Part shown: in pieces, positions 10,956 to 25,600 of the stretch
How positions within the stretch are numbered: the stretch's first letter is position 1
Layout of the letters: each line of letters opens with the position of its first letter
Source: Rotaria sordida
Lineage: Eukaryota > Rotifera > Eurotatoria > Philodinida > Philodinidae
DNA: 64,000 bases
Direction of reading: 5' to 3'
Assembly: GCA_905250125.1 (NCBI GenBank)
Contig: CAJNOL010000111.1
Coordinates: 107,710-171,709 of the forward strand
The notes under the pieces: model-generated
Databases searched by the model: none
Seen by the model: only the letters and a program-made list of their open reading frames with translations
Told to the model about the DNA's origin: nothing
Position numbers and translations under genes: made by a program

Positions 10956-12218
10956 CAGATTTCATTAATTTTACTTTTTTATTATAAACATTTTTTTTCT
11001 TTATATTATCAAATAAAGTAAAACTATTTATCATCTATAGCTTCTATCAAACACAGATTCAAATTAAATTAATATTCCCACATATTCATCATAACCAAAA
11101 CAAAAATATATTCACAATTAGTTTTTGTTGGCGCATTTTCTTTCAATGAACTTTTTATTATTCTAAATCTACTTAACATTTTATTTAATATATCAATCGA
11201 AAGAAGAAAAAAAACGATTTATTCAATTTATTAGCAACACTATTTAATTAAACCAATCTAATAAACATACCTTTTGTTATTAAATTCTTTCGTCATTCTT
11301 ATTATGCGTTTGCTGCACTTCTGTGGATAATATAGATTGAGTTTGAAATTCATAGATTGTAATTAAATGCTTTATAAACTATTGAACATCTATTAACAAG
11401 TTCTTTGCAGTTCAACGAATCGGAACTGTACTTTTAGTGCAATGTGTATTCAAAAAGAAATTTTTTTTTTACTAGCAGATTTACACTATTCTGAATAATA
11501 TGTTTATACTAGAGAAAACCGTGCATACTGCATGATTATTTGTTTTCATCACTGAAACCAACCTTTTTCTGACGGTGAGAAAATTTTCAAAGATATTGTT
11601 AGAGTCATTACCTTCACAGTTTCTACACAAGTTATTTCTGTGGGTAGGTGCATATGCACGGTTCTACCTTTGAACTAAGAATGTTAGATCTATGTGTACT
11701 GTGGACGTTACTTCATGATCTACAATACAATCGCAATCTCATCCACTCACACATCAAATCATAAGCACATTCACTCGAGCTCAACAATACTCCTTCACTC
11801 CATACCATACTCCCCTCACCTACACATTATACCTATACCCAACACCTTTACTCCACACCTCACATCAGTCCTCACTCACTTACTCTCACTCCACCACCCT
11901 CTACACCAGTTCTTACCCTTCCCACTCTCGCTCTTCCGCACCTTACACCAGCTCTCATCCAACCACTCTCACTCCACTACCTCCTGACTTTTAAGCTGGT
12001 CACAGAGAGACACACACACTGAACATTAATATATATAGATAATGATCAGAATGTTTTTATGATGCAATAGACATTCTGAAAAAACGTTTCTAAAGGTATA
12101 TCGTAATTTTTGTTTCAATCAATATTATTTAGCCAACAAAGTAAAATATATTGAATAGAAGTATCAACGAATAAATTGTATGTATATTTATTGTGTTCTG
12201 TGAATGTAGTGATTTTCT
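10956..12218. other. gene-free sequence with a G-poor, C/T/A-rich stretch
   Basis: No gene seen. From about 11735 to 11995 the plus strand is almost devoid of G and is dominated by CACTC, CTCAC and CCAC motifs, in sharp contrast to the AT-rich flanks. The open frame across it is compositional (Ser/His/Pro). Confidence 0.55.
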
Positions 12219-12813
12219 CCCTAGTGAAACATTTTGTAATCAAGATCTTGGCCAAGATATAAGGTGCAGAGCTATAAGTAGATTTTGAAAGTTTGGGTAG
12301 AAGATAATCTAATTATCTTGAGCCAAGATCTCTGTAATAAGATCTTGTGTATGAATTCATCTGATTCGATTATCATAAAAGAACGTGTATTCTTAAAATC
12401 TTGTGGAAGATCTTGATTTAATAATATTTTTAAAAATTATTTTATAACTTCTTGGAATTAGATTTGCCGAATTACTTAAAAAAATCCAATCTTCATTGAA
12501 AAATATTCATGAAACCAACAATTTAGAAATTTTTTTCAATTGATCATTGACTACTAAATTGACTTGTTGTGTTTACAGAATAAATCTGACTTCAAAATCA
12601 GTTTCAAACACCAAATTTGAGATAAGATAGGCTATTTCAGAAGTATTTCGATGCATTCATAAATGAATTTTAGTGATAATTTCGAATCATAGATATTTTA
12701 GGCAAGATGTTATAAATCTCTACCTAAGATCTAGTTACAGATCTTGCTACATACTCATTTTTCTATATCTTGTATCTTGGCCAAGATCTTGCTTAAAAGA
12801 TGTCGCACTAGGG
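12219..12813. mobile_element. inverted-repeat element with CCCTAGTG termini
   Basis: CCCTAGTG at 12219-12226 matches CACTAGGG at 12806-12813 in reverse complement. The similarity continues inward through AAGCAAGATCTTGGCCAAGAT-like sequence on both sides. The interior contains several more AAGATCTTG motifs. About 595 bp, no coding potential; a MITE-like element. No target duplication could be read. Confidence 0.5.
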
Positions 12814-15800
12814 CTTGTAACGTTAAAAGTGCAATCGAAAGTGAGGGATATAATGATCACTCGATAACTACTTAGCACATGTAAACGCGAATACTAATAA
12901 CTAAAGGCGAATTCGAAAAATTGAAGAAGATTTTTTTCAGTCAATATAGTGTGGATATATGAGATTGATTTGATTTTAATAATAAATAAATAAATAAATA
13001 GTCATGAAAGAGAAAACTAATGTTCTTGCATGGAGCAGCATGCACATTATAAAATGGCATAAACTGACATGTCAACGCAGAATAGATTTGATAAGAATTT
13101 TCGTACATATGATATTTTTGTATTGAGATGGAAAGTTTATAAAAATTCTAGTCATCTTCTAGGTACACGCCAATAAGACATTGGAATTTCCATGTAACTC
13201 CTATATCTTGTGTAGATACGCAAGAGTATTGCATGAAACTATTTCCAAGCATAAAACCATGCATCTATTTGTGATATGCACGTCTATGCATCTGCTATTA
13301 TCTTGTATTTATGCTCAACAGTTACAAATATTTGGAATAAATTGTATCTTCATGTATAAGATATGATGACTTGCAAAAATGATTTAGAAGTAAACGCGGG
13401 TTTCTGAAAGTTTCCTGCAACTGCATGTGTTCTTAAAGGTTTCGCGTTCGATTGAGATGGTAATCAGAGATGAATAATGTCTATAATAAATCTGATGTAT
13501 CTTCTATTTTAATAAGATATATAATATTTTTTAAAATTCAATATAACCCCAAGATTAAACACCCTATAAATATATTGAGGTAGATAATGTATATAATATA
13601 ACTTATGTTCTTGAAAGAGAAGATGTTGTTAGAATAAGATTGAGGATGTGTGGTTGAGAATCCAATGATTATTATGAACGTGTTTCGTTAGTTTTCTTAT
13701 TCAGTTGTAACATGTTTCCCACATGATGTTCTAAGACGCGACTTGTTTTTTTTTTAGGTTCGCTAAATTCTCGTGGTTTGACGATAAGAGGGAGATTCTT
13801 TTTCCAAAATTTAGTTTGAAATGAAAGAGACTATAGATTGAAACCATGAAAAAACTATCAGTTTCGAAATCAACCAATAAGATGAAAGTTTATATTTTCC
13901 TGTTTACAATCTTCTATCGTAGCGCTACAAAATCAGATAAAAACCATAAAATAAGACAAAATTTGTTAGTAAAATGAGTTTTCTTCTAGATTCCAGAAGC
14001 ATGTAGAGAACTTTTTCAGTCAAATATGTTCTTAAAACTTTTTAGCTTTCGGTAGGTATTTTGAAGGAAATATGTTTTTGAGAGGTTTGTAATAGACACT
14101 TTCTTCTTTCTAACAAGAAAATTATCAAATATTCACATCGAATTGTTGTCATGCTATACTGAAAAGAAAATTAATGCAGAACTTTTGCACCATTCACTAG
14201 CTTAATTCTATAAAATCTAGTCAAAATACAGAACTGTCAAATTTCCAGTTTACAGTTGAAAACAGTCTTTTTTTTAACCTTGAAATCACTCGAAGAATGT
14301 GGACAAATTGTTCGTCGAAAAATATGAAAATTGTCTATCAAAGAAATTCGTGACGTAGAAGACATGAAGAAAATGAAAATATAAAATAATAAATAATAAA
14401 TATTGCAAATATTAGCATTGAGAACGATAAAATAATGATGAAAAAATGTTTCATGTGAATGTAGAATTAGTTATATTCAGTCGGTCATTGTTGGTCGATA
14501 TGTTGGTACAATGAACACCAATATGAACTGTTATAGAAGGTCTATATGAAAAGCGTTTTATAATTTTCTAGCTAATGTATTTTTCTTCTCAAGTGTTCGA
14601 GTAACTAAACTATGAAATGTTTAAGACAAAAATTTGAATAAAAATGAAATAGATCATTTTATATAAATTAGATAAACAATTAATTATAATACTAATTCTA
14701 TGTTTACTTTTCATACTTTTTAAAATGAATTTCAATTGAAAATATTGCATAGTTTCATATGTCTTCACTTTCAATTATTTCGAATAAGTTTTATAACTTT
14801 AAAAATCTTTTCGTTTTCGCCAAAGAAATTTACATTTCTTCTATCTATAAAATCACCATAATTATAACAAATTAGAATTTGGACTCTTTTTTTTTTTAAA
14901 TTTCATAGACTAACAATAAAAATAAGTAAATAAATATCCAAACAAACATAATATATGTCGGAAAATAAATGATAACTCGAATATTCTTCCAATATTTGCA
15001 TCTGTTCTTGTCATTTTGAAAAAAAATCTTTTTTATTAACTTTTTATTTCCTAGAAAAGTCTGCATTTATATTAAACCAACCGGCTATTCGATAGGAATT
15101 TCGACGCATAGTTTTCAACTTCTAATTGACATCGAAATTTTCTATCGAGTCATCGAATTCCCACTTTCCGATAGGTCGAAAGCTCTGCGTTAGGTCATTT
15201 TGACGGTCAGTTTTCGATGAAATCGAAATTTGATCAATATAAGAAAGACTTTATCCGATAGATCCTTCAATATCGACTCGTCGAAACCTATTAAATATAC
15301 GTGCAGGAAGAAATTCCAACATGAATGGGGACTATTTAGTTTCATCAAACATCTTAACTAAAAATATGAAGTTTTATTTATCTCTAAAAGTCATCTTTTC
15401 AATTCATAAAAAAACAGAAGAATTTGACGATTATATTTGTTTTTTTAACACATTCTATTATTTAATAAAAAAAACAAACTTTTCTACGTTTCTAGATAAA
15501 GAAAAAAACAATGTTTGAATTTGAGATCAGATATAAAGAGTTTATTCGATAAATATGAGATTTGATGATAAAATGATTTGTATGATTAAGTATTAAATCA
15601 ATATTTAGAAGTTTTTTCAAAGGTTCTCTTATATAGAATATATATTAATAACATATACCTCGATTCTCTTTCTTTGATATCTTCTATATGATTATTTCGT
15701 TTCTATTATTTATCTTCTTTTGATCTTGATTAACCTATATATTCTTTTCTATTTTTCTCATTGTTTTCAAATTCGTATAAATACACTCATCTTTCAAACA

Positions 15801-18194
15801 ATAAACGGAGAGAGATGATAAATATGCGCATCTTTAATTGTGTTTCGTTACTCCTTGTGAATATCAATCCTAACAGATTTAAAATGCAAAAATTCATTTA
15901 TTATTGTATCTTCATCCATAATGTTGAAAGATTTTAGTTTTCATCAATTGATATTAAATATTGTTTAGAAAATTATGAAATCTATGTCGAACATAAACAA
16001 TTCTGCTAAGATCGTTAAATAAAAGTAAAAGACATTTCAAAATCGGTTTTTGGAGAAAATTTGATCTTAATAAAAATTAGATTGATTAGATGAAAATGAT
16101 ATTGTGCTAGGTTTGCTACTTTTGAAGCACTAAAAACGATGAATATTCTTTCAATAGTTTCCTTCTCACCGAGTACCCGAAACCTTGGTTAGTGTCAACA
16201 TGTCGAGAAGCGCTCGACAAGTGAAAAATGAGTAATTGATAAGATGCACTACTTTTCAAGTGCTTTACATAAAATAGTTGTCGAGGGGCTCGATATTCAA
16301 ACAGAACGAACAAAAAAAATTATATATATGTCAAATCTGCAACTACTCGTTGTGCCCAACGTATGGTTATCAAAGTCTGTTTGTTGGTCATTTTTATATA
16401 TAGAACACAACCGAATACATTTAAATAGACAAATTTTCAATTTTGTTTTTTTTTTAATGAATTTTTAGTATCATACTTTGCTATTATTTGAGTGATACTA
16501 TTTTTATGTTAATCTATATCCATTGGGTAAACAAATAACGCTCGTCGGTCTGACTCGGTTAATCCTCGATTGAATTGTGAAGAGTACATTTATATATTAC
16601 TTAACCCTATTGAGACTATTTTTGAGAATATCAAATATCTACATGTAGATCTGATATTATGGTTCAAAGGTCATTTATAATAGTATACTCACCTTATAGC
16701 TATAGTGATTTTTACAAATAAAGACCCCGTTGTTATCGATTTATTCGTGAAACAAGATTGTTTATTAGTTAACCTCGTTAAATAATTTCCGGTGTATCAA
16801 AGAGTTAAAAAGTGTCTTAAATTGCTTTTCTCTTTATAAAAATCTAGATACATATTCGAATAAGGTCATTCCATGAGACCTATATTTGCATTTGGTCTTG
16901 AGTCTGATACACTTAGATTCAGTACTTTTCGACAAAAACACCACACCAAAAATAAAAATTCTGAAAATTAATCACGGATTTCGACTCCCTGCCCCTAGAT
17001 CAAACTTTATAAAAAATGATTTTTTTTCTTAAAAAGAACCTTTCTTTGCCTAAAAAAAAGTGAAACTCAATATTTCGAAAAACTGATTGAAGATTTGGTT
17101 TCTCTGACCCCGATTACCTTTGGTTAAACTTTATAAGAAAATTCCTATAGATGGACTGTACACGTGACTGCAAACAAACATATAAATAAACTCATTTTAT
17201 TTCATATGACCTTCTCTACAATCGAGGGAATCAATACCTTTCATTAAAAATAAATTGAGTATATTAATAATAGATTGATTGTTTGAAGACTAAGAATTCT
17301 TATCAAGACAAGCAAAAAAAAGTATTATGATACCATCATTGAATGACATACTCATTTTTAACTTTGTGCAGTGTGCAGATTGAAGGGTCGGCGCTTCTCC
17401 GAGTAATTGGTTGCCTCTCCTGAATTTTATGGTTATCGTATCATATCCTATGTACTTATGCTTCGAAAACTAGGCAATCTCCCCGACGGAAGAGAAAATC
17501 TAGGTAAAATAGAGACTTGGTAACATATTAATAAAATATTGATTTTTTCAAGCGAACTATATTTGGTTTAGATCTTTATTAAATCACAGAAACATGTCGA
17601 TAGATGAGGACACTTTGCTGAGAACAATATGTTTTGAAATGTATCAAAGGCAGTATTAGTTTATCTGTGGACCTTTTCTTTTGAATTGGTTGAAAAGAGC
17701 GATCAACTTGAACAGTTATCTTCGTTCGTTTAAAAATCGATTAGTAAATAAAAACTAAGATTACTAAAATAATAATAAAATTTGATATAAAAAGAATAAA
17801 TTGAAAAAAAATATTTATTTTGAAATAATGATTGGTGGTCTATAAAAAGAAATAAACATTAATTATACATTGATTAATAGAAATTGAGACTTTTATAGAG
17901 AATTAAAATCGGAATTATTAAACAACAAAGTTTTTTTAAAAATGACAAAAAAAGAACCAGGTTAAAATATATGAAAAAATGTCGAAATATGAATTTACTA
18001 TATAACACACATTTTACATACCGATGGATAAAATTTTTGAGCAAAAAAGAAAAAAAAAAAAAGAAAAAAATCCATAATTGGACAAGTTGAGAGCAAAGTC
18101 TATTATTAAAATAGTTTATCGACAATTGATTAATCTTTTAAGACAATCATCATATGATAATCGTAATGTAGATGATTTTCTATAATTATCATTT
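12814..18194. other. long gene-free AT-rich region
   Basis: No supported gene. About 16975-17170 carries a dispersed repeat also seen near 43.3 kb (shared CCGATTACCTTTGGTT and ACTTTATAA motifs). Around 15080-15290 TCGAAATT and CGATAG motifs recur on both strands, suggesting a decayed inverted repeat. Short open frames here lack codon structure, splice partners or recognisable domains. Confidence 0.45.
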
Positions 18195-18294
18195 NNNNNN
18201 NNNNNNNNNNNNNNNNNNNNNNNNNNNNNNNNNNNNNNNNNNNNNNNNNNNNNNNNNNNNNNNNNNNNNNNNNNNNNNNNNNNNNNNNNNNNNN
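18195..18294. other. 100-N assembly gap
   Basis: Exactly 100 Ns, the conventional scaffold gap of unknown size. Confidence 0.98.
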
Positions 18295-19698
18295 AAAAAA
18301 AAACTACATCGTCAAGCCCAATAGAACATACTATTATCTATCTGTAAATATATGTTGAAAACGAATGATATTCCAATGGATTATCACAGAAAGATAAGAA
18401 AACCTGTTTATACAAGCCTTGTCTTACTATATTTGTACTCATATTCATGTATCAATAATCAACAATACAGATAAATTATAATAAACGACATGGATAATTA
18501 ACTGTATCTTTAATTGTTCACTATAATATTGTTATTCTTACATATTTCCTTTTCTAATTGATATCTATGTTTTATTTCCCGTTAAACAAGTTTTATTCTC
18601 AAAACTATAAAATAACGTTTAAATAGAACATAGAAAAACATATCGTTTCTTGAATTATACTTGACACATATAATATAATATATTAAAAGAATAAATGAAT
18701 TCTGGTTTATTGAAGATTATTCGAAGAAAAAAAATATTCAAAGTTATGTTGAAAACAATGTTTTCGCATGTTTATTAATAGAAAATGACTAGTAAAGAAT
18801 ATATAGATATACCTTTAGCTTGTTGTTTTGTTTTTTTTTTTCAAGATAATTATATAAATAAGTGAAATATTTCTAGGTTTGCATTTGCATGATAGATAAT
18901 AATTGTTCTATTAAAAGAAAAAAATTAATTTGTTACAATGATTACACACATAATGCATGTTTAGAAAATGGTTCTACATATTTAAATATATGAATAAATC
19001 CCTTATGGAATAACACACACCGTTGACATTAACATGTTTTAGATAAAAAAAGTAACTGTTTAACTTGTCGATTTCACATTTTCTTATTTATGTGCTAAAG
19101 AGAAAAAAAAAAGATTCTATACAAGTAAAGGTAAACCATATTTATTATTAATTAATATCATTCTATCAAGAAAAAAAAAAACCTTGATGTTTTATCTTAA
19201 AAAAACAACGTCAATCTAATTTATTTAAACATAAATAACTATATTTACTATCAGTTATAAATATTTCTTAATTTAATTCAAAGATTATTTTACTGACACT
19301 ATTTTCTAAGATCAACTCATTAACTTGCGACATCTACACCTTTTTTTTGTTAAAAAATAGAAAAACATTCAAGAAATCTAATATATAAATTTTCATGTGT
19401 TTTTATTTTGTTGTAATTAAATATTTGTTTCCAATATTGAATTATTTAATAAATGATAGTATAACTCATCTGATATAAAATTATTGATATTCAAACCAAT
19501 GAATTGCTTCTTTCTTTCTTTCTCTTTGCTCGTATCTCTACACGAAAAAACAAAATCTTTCGGCACACATAATCTGTTCGTTCGTTCGTTCATTGTGTGC
19601 ATAAATTTTCTTCTTGATCATAATTATAATCGTCTAGACACTTTTCTTTGCTTGTATTTTTTTTTCTTTTTCGCTCCACTTAAAAAGATTGTCTAAAG
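18295..19698. other. AT-rich sequence upstream of TOP1
   Basis: No coding exon seen. It presumably holds the TOP1 promoter and 5' UTR, but no TATA box at a convincing position was found. Confidence 0.45.
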
Positions 19699-22600
19699 AT
19701 GAGTTTAGCTACTCCAAAATTGTCACCTGTTCTTCTCAATACAAACAATAATAATAATAATAATAATAATAAATCACGAACATCAAATGGAAAAGATTCA
19801 AAATTAAATAATATTAATAAAAGTGAATCTATTAACGATTCAACAAGCAAACAAATAACTAAACCTTTATATTATAGTGACGAATCTGATGATGATGATA
19901 AACCATTGGTAATTGATATTAAACATATTTTATTATATATAATTGATTATACTTTGTTTCTACTTTAAGGCAATAAAAGTAGCTATTACTAATGGTCGAT
20001 ATTCAATGAGAGATTCAAATAAAACACCTACGATTAAAAAAGAGGCTAAAGTTGAATCAACACCAATAATAGATTCTAGAAAAAGATCTTTAATAAAAAA
20101 TGAAGCAAGACCAGTTGTTAAACAAGAAGCTAAATCTGAACTAACATCATTTATTATTAAAAAAGAAGAAACACCACCAAAACGTAAAAATCTAAATATA
20201 GATTCCGATGATGATGATCTTCCATTGGTGAGTTTAATAGATTTATTATTTCTCTCAACTTTATTTTTAATAATTAATCATCATTGATATTAATTAGATT
20301 GTTTTACTATTCATTCGAAATGATTTCATATACTTCCGGTGTATCAGTGTACTTATAGACTAATCGTATAATAGTGATCTTCGATTATTTTTCGATTGAA
20401 GAAGGTCACCATTTAAAGAGAACCGATCTCCACAAATCCAAATCTAAATGAGATTTATTGAAAATCTCATTGAATAAAAGTTAATATAATCACGATTTAA
20501 TCATGTTTTATAAAAGCTAATCTATTTTATTGATAATCGATCTCTACAAAGTGGAAAAGTCTAAGATGATCATACCTTCACCGTTTGTCTACAGATTCCG
20601 TATTTAGATAAATACACCTTTGATCATGATGACAGTTACATTCCTAGTAGTCGATATAGAATCAACGAGGGAAAGTGAGGTTCGCCAATCCTAATATCTC
20701 ACCACCTTTTCATACTGAAAGTTAGTATTGATAGGATCCACAGATGGTATTCGAAACAGCTGTTTCTCACCAATTAGTAGAACAAAATATACCGATGTTC
20801 GGGTCAAAGAAAAGAAGAGCCTGGATTGGCCCGGACAAGCCTAGTTTTTATTCTTATTATAGCTTCTCGCAATCTGACTGGTCGATAGAAAAATGTTATC
20901 AATCAATCAGATTTCAGCAGGATTTTTTCCTCTATAGTAAGGGCAAAACATAGGCCTGTTCGGACTAATCCAGAATCCTCGTTCATTTGACCCGAACGTT
21001 GGTATATTTTCTCCTTAGAATAAATGAAAAAGAGGTATCTCAAATATCAGCTGTACATTCCTATCACTACTACCTTTCAGTAGCAAAAGGTATGTGTTGG
21101 GGTTCTGGACAAAGACTTTCTCCTTGTGAACAGCACGTCAGTGTGTTTTATTTTGTTGTAAGATTCGTTGATTTGTGTGTAGGAAGAATTTGTATATAAT
21201 AATTAAATTGAAATCTAATTAATTTCAGGCAAAGAAAGTTAAAAATCATTTATCTACTAAAGAGAGAAAATCAAATTCTACAACAAGAATTATTAAAAAA
21301 GAAAAAAAGTCCGATATTAAACGATCATCATTAACAACAAATATAAAAAAAGAAAAATTAACACCAAATTCATCACCAATCAAACAAACAAATGGAAAAC
21401 GTAAAAAGAAAGAAGAAGAAGAAGATATTTGGGAATGGTAATTTTTATAAATTATTTTTAAATTTATTTAAATGAAATTTTTTCTTTAAGGTGGAAAGAA
21501 GAAAAATATACAGATGGTAGAAAATGGACAACACTTGAACATAATGGTCCATTATTTCCACCACCATATGAACCATTACCAAATAATATTAAATTTTTTT
21601 ATAATGGTTTGTTTTTTTTTTATTTTATAATATTTAATAAAAAAAAAAATTCTATTAGGTATAGAAATAAAATTAAAAGAAGAATCTGAAGAAATAATGA
21701 CATTTTATGCTCGTATGATTGATCATGATTATACAAGAAAAGATATATTTAATAATAATTTTATGTCAGATTGGAGAAAATCAATGACACAATCTGAACG
21801 TGAATTAATAAAAGATATTAAAAAATGTAATTTTACACAAGTTGCTAATTATTTTAAAGAACAAACAGAACAAAGAAAATTAATGAGTAAAGAAGATAAA
21901 AAAAAATTAAAAGATGATAATGAAATAATTCGAAAACAATATGGATTTTGTATATGGGATAAACATCGACAACCAGTTGGAAATTATAAAATTGAACCAC
22001 CAGGACTTTTTCGTGGTCGAGGTGAACATCCCAAAATGGGTTCTCTTAAAAAACGTATTCATCCAGAAGATATTATTATTAATATTGGTAAACAATCACA
22101 AATACCTAAACCACCTCAAGGACATCATTGGAAAGAAATTCGACATGATAATAAAGTTTCTTGGTTAGTTATGTGGACGGAAAATGTACGTGGAAATAAT
22201 AAATATATTATGTTAAATCCTTCATCACGTGTTAAGGTTAAATATCGCTTCTTTTTTTTTATTAAATTAATTTATATTATTTTATTTTTCTAGGGTGAAA
22301 GAGATTGGCAAAAATATGAAAAAGCTCGAAAACTTCATAGAATTATTGATAAAATACGTGAAAATTATCAAATTGATTGGAAAAGTAAAGAAATGCGTAT
22401 ACGTCAACGTGCTGTTGCACTTTATTTTATTGATAAAGTAAATAAATTTATTTATTATATGAATAATTAAATAAAAAATTTCTTTTTAATTAAAGCTTGC
22501 TCTCAGAGTTGGAAATGAAAAAGATGAAGATGAAGCTGATACTGTTGGTTGTTGTTCATTACGTATTGAACATATTCAATTATTTGATAATACTGACAAT

Positions 22601-25600
22601 ATTGGAGAGAATATTGTACAATTTGATTTTCTTGGCAAAGATAGTATCAGGTACATTTTTCAACTAATATCACTTTCTTTTTTTTCACTAGATTAACATC
22701 AACGAGGGAAACAGAAGTTACAGATCCATCTTTTTATCAACTCGGACTCAAATCCAAGTTTTTTTTTCATCAATACCTTTCACCCTTCGTATACATTAAC
22801 AAGTCAACGATCAAGGTTTTAACGATTTATTCCCTACTTTCCCTACTCTCCCTACAGTTATATCTTGTTGCTAGATTTCTCATCTGAGCAATACCGGGTA
22901 CACAAAAACGTTCTATAGGACTCAATAAAAAATAAAATATTGGATTAGGGTATGATTACACTTTACGATCCGTCGGTAAGAAAGTTATTAGGGATGTGTA
23001 ATGAAGGTCGAAGAATAATATAATACTCTTTTATGTTCTAAGATAAAAATAAGAGAGATTTATTGATATTTTACAAAAAGTTTTATTTTCGAAAAAGTCT
23101 TAGAGAAAGTTTTTATAGTCAAAACAGTTCCTATCTATTTGAAAATAGAGGGCGAGTAATTCCGTGTCGAATAGCTCGAGAACGGAAGCAACTATGGACC
23201 TACGGTTTTCACCATTAAAAAGTCGACACTGAAGCACGTAAATCTATGGATCAATAGGATGAAAGCCTGATGAACATTTTCACGATAGCTTTTCGAATGC
23301 TTTTTTTCGTTGAATTTTGAAGTTGAAATAAATCATTCGATAGAAAAAATTCTTCTCTTTCGATCAACACAAGGCCGAGCTCGATAGTTTGCTCCATTCG
23401 GTAGTTATAAGCATTTTCCTGAGATGCTCTAAATCGACCAGGTGACGCGGAATCATCCTTAAAACCATTACATTGTTAGGTTATCGACCATGCTGAATTC
23501 AGTGGTCAAGTTTGTTTTTTTATTTTAAAGTAATCTGAGATCATTATGAAAAAGTTTTCGTAAGTTTTGGTTTTGCTGCTATTTGCCTTAAAAAACACGT
23601 ATATTGAAACTTTTGATACAATGATCTCAGATTACTTTGAAATAAAAAAACAAACTTGACCACTGAATTCATTGTGGTCGATTACCCATAATGTAATGCT
23701 TTTAATAGTGATTCCACGTCACCTGGCCGATTTCGAGGATCTCAGGAAAGTTCTTATAGTTACCGAACGGAGCAAGCTATCGAGCTTCGCCTTGCGTAAA
23801 TCGAAAGAAAAACAAATTTTTCTATCGAGTGATTTAATTCAAGTTCAAAATCCAACGAAAAAAGTGTTCCAGAAGGTATCTTGAAAATGTCTAGCAGGCT
23901 TTCATCCTGTTGGTCTATCACTGGCTAATGAAATTTTTCCATAGATTTACGTGTCTGGTATCTGCTTTTTTAATCGTGAAAATCGTAGGTCCATAGCTAC
24001 TTCCGTTTCCGAGTTATTCGACTCCTAATCACTCACCTTCTATTTTCAAATGGATAATTGTCAAAATTAAGGTAAAAGTAAAGTGAAGTTAGTGTTATTA
24101 GTAGTGATTGGAATCATTATCGCCATAATTATAAGGTTAATAATAAAAATAAAAGTTGAAAATCTGAATTTTGTTGATCAGTGAGAGGTTGAAAAGCATC
24201 TCCCATTTCCATTCTTTGTTCTCCTGGTCTGTAAATTGCAATCTTACCTAAGTTGTTAAAGAAGTTTTTCATATAATCTTATACGAACTAGATAAGTATT
24301 GATGTACTGAGATAATTGTTAAGAGAGTAGATTTTCGTATATCCTAAAGAAAACTGTTCTGGTACTCGAGTGTATTGAAATGAATTGATTGATTAAGGAT
24401 TCGTTAAATGATGTAGAGTAATAAACATGAAATAGTGTTATTTAAAGAGTTGAAATCAAGATAAAACAAATGTTTGTCCTCCATTAAAGGCCTCCTTCCT
24501 CAAAAATTGATCTCAGGTGAGGAAGATCGAAGTTGCATGAAATTTCCAGGGGTATATAATGACGTTTAACAGAGATATTCAACAAACAAGGCTTAAAAAT
24601 AGCTCGATCGTATCTTGAAGAATTTTCTGTGAACTTTTAATTTTTGTTTTGTTTGAAAGTTTTCTCGTAGTCGTTTGTATTTTTTAAGCAAAGAAAAAGG
24701 ATGAGGAATTGAATGAGTCGAAAAAAAATGGTATAAGGAGTCCTAATTATCAGGAAGAATATATCTATATAGATAATAGTTTTAAGGTTGGTAGTGTTGA
24801 TAAGTTGAGATAAAAATGATATGATTATTTATTAATATGTAAATTTTATTGATAATCAATATTGATGTGTTGAGAAAAAATATTTTATTTGAAGATAATA
24901 ATATAATAAATATATATTTATTTATTAAATAGATATACAAATAAAGTCAGTGTTGAATCACGTGTATATAAAAATTTAAAATTATTTATGGAAAATAAAA
25001 ATGGTGATGATGAATTATTTGATCGTCTTACAGTAAAATAAATAAATAATTATTTATTTTAAATATAAATGATATAATTGTTTTTTTTATAAAATATTAG
25101 ACATTTGGTCTTAATCAATATTTAAGTGAATTAATGGAAGGTCTTACAGCAAAAGTCTTTCGAACGTATAATGCTTCAAAGACACTTCAAGATGAACTTG
25201 ATTCATTAACTGATCCAAATGGATCTATACCAGAAAAACTTCTTGCTTATAATCGTGCTAATAGACAAGTTGCTTTACTTTGTAATCATCAACGTTCTGT
25301 ACCAAAAACATTTGAAAAAAGTATGGAAACACTTAAAGCAAAGGTAATTTTATTTATCTCAGTTGTGTTTTTGTTATTTTATAAATAAATTTCATTTAAT
25401 TAAGATTGATGCAAAAAAAAGTGAAATAGATGAACAAAAAAATGAATATAAACGATCAAAAAGTGAATATAAAAATAGTAAAAGTCAAACATCTCAAAAA
25501 AAATTGGAACAATCAGAAAAAAAATTACAACGTTCAGAAGAAGCATTAAGAAAACTTGAAGTACAAGCACTTGATAGAGAAGAAAATAAAGATATTGCAC

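Noticed and set aside
11694-11987. 97-codon Ser/His/Pro frame
   Set aside because: Arises because the plus strand is almost free of G, so stop codons are rare; no domain or splice context.
23672-23884. 70-codon frame in TOP1 intron 7
   Set aside because: Falls in one arm of a long palindrome and the complementary arm shows no matching conserved frame.
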